64,000 nucleotides of DNA, from positions 25,916,001 through 25,980,000 of the forward strand of contig OU452201.1 in NCBI GenBank assembly GCA_911728435.2, in the 5' to 3' direction. Source of the DNA: Apoderus coryli (Eukaryota > Arthropoda > Insecta > Coleoptera > Attelabidae). The position numbers and the translations under genes are program-made. This document shows, piece by piece, positions 1 through 11,900 of the stretch (positions are counted from its first letter, which is position 1; every line of letters begins with the position of its first letter). The notes below the pieces were generated by a model. That model had not been told where the DNA came from. It saw only the letters and a program-made list of their open reading frames with translations, and made no database searches.

Positions 1-149
1 ATCTGTTCCAAGAAGATTATTTTACAGACTAGTGGATTGATTATAATCAATCATAGCACGGTGCTAAGTTTACATTATGAATTTTGTTTTGCCTTCCAAA
101 AATATTGATGTGATGGTTATATTTTGTTTGATTTACTTTAATTTAATTT

Positions 150-330
150 AATTAGCGCTTGTATACAAGGCAAAAAATCAGACCACGCACAAATCATTAA
201 ATTGATTTCTGTGGTAAGATTGATTGTTTGTCTACCAGTGTATTTAAGTTTTATGTTCATTAGTATAACTGTAACTGAATTGTATGTTACTATATTGGTT
301 GAATAAACATTATTATTATTATAATTATAA
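150..330 (+). repeat. probable LINE 3' end with ATT tail
   Basis: AT-rich non-coding stretch ending in an AATAAA-like signal followed by an ATT microsatellite near 309-330. The same kind of ending closes clearer LINE copies elsewhere in the window (60905-60950 and, inverted, 52262-52285). No coding remnant is visible, so the assignment rests on the tail alone. Confidence 0.35.
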
Positions 331-974
331 TAGTTTCCCATACCATATACACCCTGTACACTGGAAAATCCCATCTTTCTGTGCGTCTAAAATTTGCGTC
401 ATCTAACAGAAAATATTTCGTGAATAAAATAACACACACTCGAGTGAGATCAGATATAATAAACTGAAGTGTATAATTTTCCCACTCTATTTCAAGGTTT
501 AACACAGACATCTTTTCTTTTTTATAAAGATAAAAGAAGAAAAATGAGGTATGACGATGGTAAAAGGCTGTCTTTTGTGAAAAAATAATTCGCTACAAAT
601 TTACGTATGTGAAGATTTATGTTATATGGAAGAGGTTTTGCAATTGAGTATATTTCCCTTTATGATAATGGAGTATTACTGCTGGTACATTTATATTACA
701 TACACAAATCATGTTTTGCTGTTCTAATTCATTTGATGTAACCATAGGTTTCCAAAAACGCAAAATATAGTTGTTGGAAACTCATAAAAAAGTAATAAAG
801 TTAAATTGTACTCATCACGATGCTGTTTTAAGGGAAATTATTCTTATCATGAGCATTCACTCGCTAACGAGTATGAATTATTCCAACACAGGGATTTCTG
901 TTGTGAACCCTATGATGGCTAAACAGACCGATCCTAGAGCCACAAATTTTGTCACAAAGCTGACACACTCAATC

Positions 975-2040
975 ACTACCATTTACCGGCTGTTGTAGGT
1001 GCGCTGCCCCATCGATGCGTCCTCTTTCCTTTCGATGCTGTCTCTATGCATTCTCATGTCGTCGACGCTGTTCGTCAAAAACTTGATGACCCGCCTCCAT
1101 CTCAGTCGGTCGTTAACGATCTGTTCCCAGTTGTTCTTCACTCTAAGCCACACACGTTTAGCCGTGAATAAAGGATTTCCTTTGGAAGACGTTCCGTTGG
1201 CATGCGGATTAAGTGGCCAGTCTATCGCAGCTGGTACCTGAAAATTATAACCTCAATGCTAGTTGTTTCAGCTTCCTCCAGAATGCTGATGTTCGTTCGT
1301 CGGTCCTGCCATTTAATTCCATCTTTGATGATACTGTTCTAGGGTTTTTAAATGCCTCCGATAAGTGGTCCCAGACTCACAGCTATACGTAAATGAGGAA
1401 CTAAAATAGCATTATACACTGGTAACTTGGTTCGAACGTCGATGTTATGATTATCAAGGACTCTCTTCCTCATACGACCAAAAGATGCACTTCCATTTTA
1501 CAGGAATCTGAATCACCTCATCGATACTTGCGTTCGCCGCGAGAATACTGGCAAGGTACGAGAAACTCTGAAGTCTGTCTTCGTTAACTCGAATATATGG
1601 TGGGACTGCCACAGTTTTTGGTGCAGGCTGGTAGAAATTCTGTGTTTTGTTTATATTTAGTTCAAGCCCGATCTTGTATGCGCTGTTAAATGCATTTAGT
1701 ATATACTTCCTCTTGTATATCAGCTAGGACAACATTGTCATCCGCGTATTGAAGCTCAATGACTGATGTGGATACGATCTTCGACCCAGCTTGCGCTCTA
1801 GGTAGGTTGAGGAGTTCACCGCCATCAAATCTGTAGACGATCTGTATTCGCCCGGGCAGTTCATTAACAAGTTTAATGACCGTTGCTGTTGTTTCATCTT
1901 ATCGTGAAGGAGTCGAAGTATCCGGATGAATTTCTGGGAACATCCGTTGAGCTTTAATATCGTCCACAGAGCCTCACAGTTCACGGAGTCGAACGCATGT
2001 ATAGAGTACGATTTTGCTCCCGTCACTTTTCCTGTATTTG
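975..2040 (-). mobile_element. non-LTR retrotransposon relic, RT C-terminal part
   Basis: Read on the minus strand, pieces in shifting frames give a reverse-transcriptase segment. It has an AFDSVNCEALWTIL-like block around 1990-1930, a following HDKM block, and a downstream LIRMPTERLPKEILYSRL-like block near 1210-1160 that is typical of the C-terminal region of this LINE group. Many stops and frameshifts interrupt it, so it is dead. The same family recurs on the plus strand at 40590-41620, and an endonuclease piece sits at 24085-24340. It lies just upstream of the first visible NRF-6 exon. Confidence 0.75.
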
Positions 2041-2852
2041 GCTGGCACTAAATATCATGTCGGCTCAACCCCTGTTGGGTCTAAAACTTCTTAATTTATT
2101 TTTTTATAGAAAAGGCTAAATCAGTCATTTCGATATTCAACGCCACCTAGCGGACAGTTGGTATAAAATAATAAAGTTTGGTTTGCACTTTAAATGAAGT
2201 GTATCAATTGCGTTTTCTATGAGCTTAAGTAGACTTAAATCGGATAAAGAGTTGTTGAGATATTGCATATTTTCTAGAACATTATTATTTTACCCCACCC
2301 ACCTTTATTTTAGGAGATACGATAAACTATTAATGAATAAAGTTGTAAATTATTAAAAGTAAGATTCGAATATGTAACCTAGTGCCTACGTTTGTCCATT
2401 TGAAAAATCCTGCAATTTCATGAGATAGGTAGGTATCCGATGAAATACGAGTTCGGCAATACTTTCTTGTTGATAACGTCAATAATAATCAGATGAGCAA
2501 ATTACGGTCCTTGTGATTTCATTCTCGAACATATAGTGAAAATATAAATTTAAGTGATAAAATTAACTTACTGTATAATATAATTTTGTATAAACATATT
2601 AGGTTCCTTTTCAACAAGAATGAATATTCAGCAGTTGAGATTTCTGCCGAATAAAATTATTAAACACCCACCTATGAATTTGCCACACTAATAAATCAAT
2701 ACATTATTTTGAATTCATTTTTATTTAACAATTGTCACAATATTTTGGTTGTCACTTTAAGCACCGGTGACCGAAATGCAAATTAAATTTTAATGTTTTA
2801 TCTCTAGAACGGAAAATGAAAATTCGATTTTCTCTGTTCCAATGTAACTTTA

Positions 2853-2961
2853 ATGAAATTATTTTTGTTAATTATCGGTTATTTTAGTTTCAGTTTTGTT
2901 GGATATGCACTGATAATCATTGCCATCACAATGGTTGATGTCTATTCAACGCCTGAACAAG
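2853..2961 (+). CDS. NRF-6-like exon a (first visible; first membrane segment)
   Basis: Hydrophobic segment (FVGYALIIIAITMVDVYSTP) ending at donor GTAAGT with phase 1. The frame is open back to 2820 with no AG acceptor before the ATG at 2853. Better acceptors (TTTTAG to 2887, TTTCAG to 2893) lie inside, so the real exon may begin at 2888 or 2894 and be spliced to unseen upstream exons. The alternative is a start at 2853 without an NRF domain. Confidence 0.75.
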
Positions 2962-5900
2962 GTAAGTTAATAATAGGCGAATTGCGGTTGAAATGCGTAT
3001 TGACCAATTGTTTAAGTACAAGTAGTAGAAGAATAATATGTTTAAAATTATTGGATTTCGGTGTACAAGTTTTAAATAAAATTAGTAAATGGTGGGCTCA
3101 ATATAAATTGAACACACCTGTTGCAAATATTATAATCCGGTGGTGAGCCTTTTGTTGAAATTAAGTATCTCAGGATACAACAAGCTGATTTTGGGACAAA
3201 ATTTTGAAATATAACCTAAATGAGAACTTAAACATCTTCTTGTACTGAACTATGTCATATGCATTGCAGAGTGTAGGATCCCTTATTTAGCCTCCAGTGC
3301 AAAATCGCCAGTGATGCAAAATCTGTGCTTACACAGTTATCGCCAAAAATGAACTAGAGTCTGCTTGTTAGACAAATGATTTTAATATAAAATAGACCAC
3401 TAAGTCATTTACTGCCCGTTATTGTTACTGAATTGCAATTGTTGGCATGGAAATATTTCTATTGAATTTCAAACATTCGATTGGTTTCGTAACTTGTTTT
3501 ATTAATTTTCCATTTTACGTATATTTTGAGTGAATATGTTTGTCGGCTGTGTACCTTACAATACTAATTCCAAGCAAATGTCTATGTTTACTTTTACGAT
3601 TGAGGATTAACTGGTAACTTTCTATAAGTATTAAACAAAAAATTATATATTTCTGTTTTTCATATCGATGTCGTCCTAATTTTGCTATATTTTTAGTTGT
3701 AATCACGGTTGAATTGTATCGAAAATAAACAATTTAAAAGTCTGCTAAGCTTAATTTAAAATGATATAAAAAACCACAACTCGATATCCCTTTGTAATGT
3801 CAATACCGACCGCAGCCATCTATAGGAGCACCCTTCTTTATTTGCAGACCTTCACTGATGATATAAATATTTAAAAGAAGACGCTGGATTTGCACATGGA
3901 AATCTTGATGCTTAAACTCCCAACGTGTTCCGCTCGTGTCGTATACCGTGTCGTATACTGGCCGTGTCTGATACAGTGACTGCAAAAGGTTTCATCCACT
4001 TGTTTTATTAAAAATTATTATGTAATTTGATAGATTTTCTTTCATTTTATTAATCTAAGAAAGACTATTGAACAGATCATGGTTACAATATTCTACCACC
4101 GTATTTTACTGCATGTCGGACACACATTTTCTTGTTTAAATTCCACATTAAGTCTTCGCCATGCCATATGATGTCCATCCGATTATATTTAGATTAATCT
4201 GAGAAAATAACACGTTGCCAAAAATTATTTGTTTCATTCATATATTTATTTGCAAAGTCTAACCCTTTTTTTCGATTGATCATTAACCCAATACTTTTTC
4301 CAGTCACTGTAGTTATTTTTATTACTGTCGGTATCCTTTTATATCCCCATGGCAGGCATGATGATACGTCTTATATACGAGGGGGAAATGTATTAAAAAA
4401 CGCTGCATGCGATGCCCTTTTATAATGTAAAGAGGCATGGGAACGGTTAGCCCCGGTAGAATCTTAAATTTATATATTTTACATTGAGTTTGGATAGACT
4501 ATACATAACGTTGGCTAATTCTACCTGGTGTAATAAAAAATTCGAAGCGTCCTTAGTCTTTTTGTTTGTTTTTTCTATCGATGATATAAAGCAAACCAAA
4601 GTGAAAACATTGTTTTTCCAAGTGGCCGTATAAAATATTATTTCATGATTTACCAGTGTTAATCAACATTATTTGAATGAAAACTTAATGCACAAATTAT
4701 TCGCATGCTTAATTTATGAAATCTGATGAGTTGTTGCGAAATTCAAAATCTAATCAGAAAATGTCCAGTTAATTTTATATAACATTAAGTTCAAAAATAT
4801 CCATCAAATGACCCAATCGGGTCATTTATTTTTAAGGAAATAACGAATGAAAAGTATAAAGGTTTCGTCTGAGTGCATTGGAAGGGCATCTATCGTATTC
4901 AGTAAATGCCAAACCGCAGTTCGGCTGTAACCGATTACATATGGAATATATTAAAATGATGCAACATTATATAGTGTGAATATACCGAACAAGTCAACTT
5001 AAAATTTCTTGTCATGTTTCAGCAGTGGCAAATAAATGGATGACTATTTTCTCTGTACGACAGAATGCGGCACAGATATTTGCCAAGAGCAAAGGTATGT
5101 CGACTGTAAAAGGGAATTACAAATATTAAACTGTCTCTCGATGTTATCATGAAATACCATCTACCGATGTATTTCACTGAATATATCGTGTACGTAGCTT
5201 AACAGGAAGTTATGTATACTTGTAGTAACAAGTGATCGTGATTTTCCGCTCCTATTGGACCAGCAGTGAGGGCAAAACAAACTTACAAGATGTATATGCT
5301 TTAACCAACCTAACGAAGTGAAAAATATGTCAGTATAATATTTTAATTATATTTGAAAGATTTAAAAATACAATACATGTTTGAATTTTGCGACGCAGAA
5401 TCACATTTTGAAACATTAAATTCTCTATATTTGTGTTAGTAGGATAAATCTGCCGTCCAAAGCTAACTTAAATGTTTAATATAGCTAACATATTATAATA
5501 TCTTCAAATAATGATCGAAGTGTGTTATAATTGAACAAATTGAGGACTAACATCATTTCTTTATGTAAAAACCTTGATATTTGATCATTTTTACCTACTA
5601 TAAAACGCTAGCTAACTTATTCACTCTTATCTTCAACCAAAACGAGTTAAAGTTCATGCAGATCTCCTCCGAAGTCAAACAATTGTAAAATATGTCATGT
5701 GTTTTAACATACAGTTAACTATTCAGGTTAGGCGGTAGGTTATTTTTGGTGAGGCTCGTTTGAAGGGAAACATTTTTAAAATAGTTTCCAAATCGTCACT
5801 TTTTTCATTAAAATATTGTCATTAGAAAACAAAATAGAGAATAGAGTGTTTTTCTTGTGGAATCTACTCGCTTAAACAACATACTAACTAACAATGCTCT

Positions 5901-8900
5901 GATGCCAAAATGTCTTTGAAATTACCTCTATATTACACCTCGTACTCATTATTCGCGGAATACCGTAATTAATCCGAAATCTAATTACACCCAACACACG
6001 CGCAGATGCTTAATTAAAGACACAATTAATTTCCCCAAGTTTATTTGATTTTATTTTTGCTAAAATCATTCAAAAAATTCCATATAATTTATATTTCATT
6101 CAATTCATTCAAAATCTGGAAACAATCAAGAAAAGATTAGAAATGCGGTGATGCCACACTTTATTTGAAGATTTTCACCATAAACATATTCCAACACACT
6201 TTCCTCAATAAATCCACACATTACACAATAGACGTACACATGGAACATTACTAGATGATTTTCCAACAAATTTAATTTACTCAACTGCCACAATAATATA
6301 TCGAATATTAAGACATTATTTTTATTTTACTACTATTCACATAAATAAATTTGGCAGAATTGTTCTTAAATGACACAAGTTGACACATTTAGCATTCGTA
6401 TATTGATTTTTTACCGTCCTCTCCAGACGGGCTACAGTTTCAATAATAATAAAAAAAGTTCAATGACCCCGTTCGAGTAACAATAGGTGCAGACGGGCTA
6501 CAATTTCAATAATAATAAATAAAGTTCAATGAACTGGGTCATAGAGATGCCAGAAATGTATCGATATATTATTTCTTTCATTATTAGATATGCAAGAAAT
6601 GTATCGATATATTCCATTTGATCTCAATTATTTTTTAAGGTTCAACTATTGTCTCGAGGAGTCTATTGGCCGCTTGTCATGTAATAAAAACCCATACGGT
6701 GAATAACGTTATGTAAAATATGTGTATACTATGCCATATTCAGAGAAATATATTATAATTAAATCAAATATTTTATTTAAAAGAAATTCAAATAGTTTTA
6801 CACAAAACTTTATTCAAAAATGTTTACATTATATCTACCTATACACTATTTTATGGTACCTTCAGTTTTTTTCAGGTAGTTACATCCAAAATTGTCTATT
6901 TTGGGGTATCTTATCTACAAAAATTTTTAATATATTTTCCACTTTAGTTTTTTCAAACCCATTAGGGTGTGGTTTTATCGAAAGTTTTGGCATGTTCGAA
7001 ATATACATACATTTTATATAACGGTATTCACCGTATGGGTGGTGGTGAAAAATGTTTGAATAAAGTTTGTAAAACTGTGAATTTCTTTTAAATAAAATAT
7101 TTGGTTTAAAACTGCTTTCTTTTTATTAATTTTTATAATAATAATGTATAACATTTTAATTATAACTTTTTTCTCGAAATATGGATATTTTTATTAATTC
7201 GATGGCATATTTAAATACCATTTTGCTACTTTAATATTCCATCGAATAAGACCGTTAGTATATTATTATGTACAGCATTTTGATGAGAGAGAGCTTGTAA
7301 AAGTGATAATAAAATCACGAAACATCTTTTCATCTTTTAATTGAATGTTTTCCCTATATCCCCCTGTTTCCTCATGAAGCATTTTCGAGGGCAGGAAGAA
7401 ACCATTACAACAACATTTTACATAACGGTATTCACCGTATGGGTTTTTACCTACGATATCTATAGAATTTATAACAGTATACCAAGCAATTTCAAAAATC
7501 ATAAACTCTTGACATTTCGGTTCCTCCACAAACGTTACGTATATCAGTTGGATAACGACTAGTTTCCCTCATCTACACATATACTTCCTAATTATTGTTA
7601 TTTTTTATATTTTGTTATATTACTTACATCTATTATTATTTTATTGATGTGAGATTATGCTTTTTATTTTTTTTTGTTATTAGGGTTGGAATATATATAT
7701 CAGTATCTACTGCCTTCTAACCCTTTTTGTAGTGCTCATAATTATATGTATAAAAATAAATAATAAACTGCTTATTATTATTATTATTATATAATATAAA
7801 TATGTAGGTTTTTATATAAACAAATTATGTTACTCTTCTATTTCTTCAATTGTAACACATTTCGGTCATTTCAAGATATTATATCTTAGCTATATTAATC
7901 ATTTAAGATTAATTATGATTTTGCGCAATTTTATTTATTTATTTTTTTATTACAGGGTCTAGCTTTGGACGGCACGACAGTGCAAACGCGCGCTAAATAA
8001 TATAAACCGTACGCATAAAACCTGTATTTGAATTTTATTAAGCAAAAATCACGTATTTCATGGAAATATCACATAGTACAGCAAAAATATGCGAATTTTC
8101 CTTAGTATTTAACGTTTTTTGTGCAAATATGGCTTAAAATATTATCAATCTTTACCGATTTCCTGCTAGATACTGATTTCTAACGCAGGAAAAAATTTAC
8201 ATTTTTAGTATATAGTACTTGTCCATAATATCTCATTTAAATTTTTTTTCAAATACAGGGCTCTAGCTTTGGACGGCAGAAACATAGCCGAATATTATAC
8301 GTGTGGGTAGAATAAATTAGTAACAAGCTGATCTCACCGGGAATGTTTAAATAATAACCTCTTATTGAAACCCTTAACAATCCCATTCGGTCCCAGTGGG
8401 GGAAGATTAAAAAAATTACCTTAATCTTGGATTTTTTGCCTTTTTTAAATATCTTCGTTTGCGTATTTGTTTTGCATATAAACTTTACGTAGAGAAACAT
8501 AAACAATATACCTCTTCATACTTTTACTCTAAAGTAAGTGGTAGCAGAGCTAGAAATACTAATTAACCAAAACCGCTGTAGAACTATCCATGTCAAAAAC
8601 ACCACAGTTGTCTCAGAGGACACCGATATACTGGTTTTGTTGATACTTCAATCAATAAATAAAAACGGAACCATGCTTCGTCCGGGAAAAGCAGCAAAAG
8701 GTGACAAAATATCATCATTAAAGGTATCTGATATACAGGACTAATTGAGATACATTATGAAGAAATATATATTATTTTTACATGCTATCTCAGGTTGCGA
8801 TACTACATCTTTTGTATGTAATAATTGCAAACAAAATTGAAGCTGTATGGCTGTCCGAAACATATTTAAGAAATTAACGTTTTGAGGTCTACTTTTTACA

Positions 8901-11900
8901 GTAGAATTGCATCAAGACAAGGACTTATATCTGCATTAAATTCGTCCATGTTGCCGTCAACTGAAGATTCTGCTCAGCCACATATGCTCAGGACATACTT
9001 TTAGGTACCTAATTGTAATAATTTGTTCCAGTCGTCCTACCCTCCGATTTTCAAGAATGGACTCCCTGTATTTTAGTAAGTGGGCAATTTTTACGCTCAG
9101 TTTCGTTGCGAACAGCTTATACAAAAAACAAAATTCTTCAAATTCTTGTACATAACAATGACTTTGCAACATGAAGTAATGGTGAAGTCACATTAATTGT
9201 TAATGATTTGACCAATAGGATTTCGATCAATGTCATCTAAAATTAAAATATCTATTTTTCATACTTTTAAGCAAAATACTAATATTTTAGTACATGGTCT
9301 GGTATTCCAAAAAGTGTTTATTCAAATGGTTATATACGGTAAAACATGTTTCGAGGGTATATACCCCTATCATCAGTCACAAAAAACAGTTGAAAATTTA
9401 AAATAATATTATCGACTAAATAACGCATTGTAACGTTTCAAAAACGTACAGAGTAATTTTTAGCATATTTTTATTATTATCGACTAAAATACCAGTATTG
9501 ACAGCTTAGAAATTCCTAATAACAATTGTTTTTGTACATAATATACCATCGCCTTGTGTATACCTTTTGCGTTCTGAACTTTGTTTTGTTCTTTCTGGCG
9601 AACCTTTTGTCTTCTTGATCATCGGGCGAAGTTGCCTAAAAATAAATAAAATATCACAATAACATCGATTACTAATTTTGTTTATTTTTATTGAAAAATT
9701 TTACCGCAATTTGGGTGTCCGTACGCAGGATTATGCTGACGAAATACTGCGTAATTAGTCTTTTTTACGTCAAGTGTTGTGTTGCTTTATTGTCGAACAC
9801 CTACAATGTTCAGTTAGTTTTAGTTAATGATTTGATATTTGTATAGCGGAGTACTTACTTGTTTTGGCATGGTCCTCGTATTGGAATTTTGAGTATTGAG
9901 GGTGCTTCTGCTAGTGTTCTTGAAGTTGACGGCACGGATGTGCTTTTTTGGTAATTAGGGTATTAGTCAGGTGTTGCGCCTGATGGGTGGGATCTTATAG
10001 CTGGACTTGTTCTGTATAATTTGAACATTTCTAAGCTGAAAAAGGCAACTATCTGTCTTGTAAGAAATTGAGTAATAACGTTAGTATACCGTACATCGTA
10101 TCGCGTTTTTATTTAAGTTATTATACTTACCTATTTTGTGTGTTTGTTGTCATGTTTCCTTTTTAGTTGATTTGTTTGGTTGGTAGTCACTGGTTCTTGT
10201 TCATTCTCCCGATTAAACGGCTTCTGGACGACAGGTGCTCCTGGATCCTTAAGGGCTTCCTTGAATGGCGAGGTTCTTCGAAAGGGTGGCTGACGGAGGC
10301 TAGCATTTGGTGACCCGTTGAGGATGTGGTTCTATCGTATTAGACCGGATGGCGACGCTGGGTGCTCCTCTGCATCGTCGGCGAGGAGGTCAGGGGCAGG
10401 CTAGGGAACAACCGACTTGCTTTTGTTTTGGAACAATCGATTAGTGGCTCCGTTTTTTAAATTTTCTTTTTCATTATTTTGTGTTAATTTGTTCGCCGGG
10501 AAGGTCCTGTCGTGGGGAAATGTGTACTTTCGGGTAAGGCTTGTCTCTGTGAAAGACTTCCTGGGATATGCGACGGGAGGGCATATGAACAAGGCTTTCC
10601 GCTGCTTAGTACGGTCTGCGCAACTTATGCCTGTATCATTCCTTCTTTTGTAGAGATCACTAACCTGGTTGTATATGTCTGAGTGGCCGATTTATTTTGA
10701 CTTTCGCGTATAGACATATTGTATGTTCGTTTTCCAACCAAATGCCGAAACTACTTGGCGCGACCCTGTTGAGAATAAAATATCATTTCGGTTTGAAACA
10801 GGCATTATAACATAGGGATGTTTTAGCATTTCCTTTGCTCAACTGTATTATTGATAGTCATATGTCATTTTAATAAGAAGCGTTATCCCTAGCTTTTTTA
10901 TATAATTACATAATCACAAATGCGCCCTATTTTAAATACCTAAGTATATCGTTAAACTCTTAATGTTTAACAACAACGCAAAACCGATACGTGCGTAAAC
11001 ATTTGATAAAATATTTATTGTGTACGCATATTTCATACACAAATATGGAAAGTTTCATTAGAATAATTTTACGCTATTATAATATGCATTAGCACGTGCT
11101 ACATACGTTTTCGATGAAATATTGAGATTGCACGCTAGGACAGAATTTATATTTTATGTTATGAAATTGTGGAACTTCAGGGTTCGTATCTATATTTTAA
11201 AATCATATAAGTATCTGCCAAAATAAATAGTATACTAGTTTTTCTGAAAAATTGTCGATTTCTATTTTCAATAAAATATTGATGATGTTATAACGTATAA
11301 GAAACATTAAATCACATTTTTTATTTTACATCAATAATTTCCAATAAAAATTGTCCATGTTTAGTTTAGGTACCTATTATTATTATTAGGGTATAAAGTT
11401 TTAGGATTTTTAAAGAATATTAAAAATCCCTGAAGGCGAGAAAACTTTGAAAACCTCTATTTTTTTATTAAAATTGACAAAAACTATTTTAGTTTTAAGT
11501 AAAATTTATCTCGTAACAGTTTTCGGTTTACAAAAGTGTTTTATTTATGAATCTGAATTAGTGATCTGAATTCTTGGATCCCTAATTCACTAAAAAACTG
11601 GATAAAACCGAATAAGAATTTTATTGAGCTTGAAAGTAGAATAACTATATTTCATTTTAGAGTGTAAAAATTACCGTTCGAACATTCCCGGACATTTCTT
11701 ACAATCTTTCAGATTTCTTATAAATGTATAAAATAAAAACGCTATTTTTGTCAAATATCATTAATAACAAAAAATAAGCAAATATAGCATAACTTACCTG
11801 CAAGACTAGATCACAAATTATTTGTCTAAATAAAAAAAAAATAATTAGACAAAAATACACTTTATACAACCAAAGCCTAACTTAAACACGTGCTCTAATA

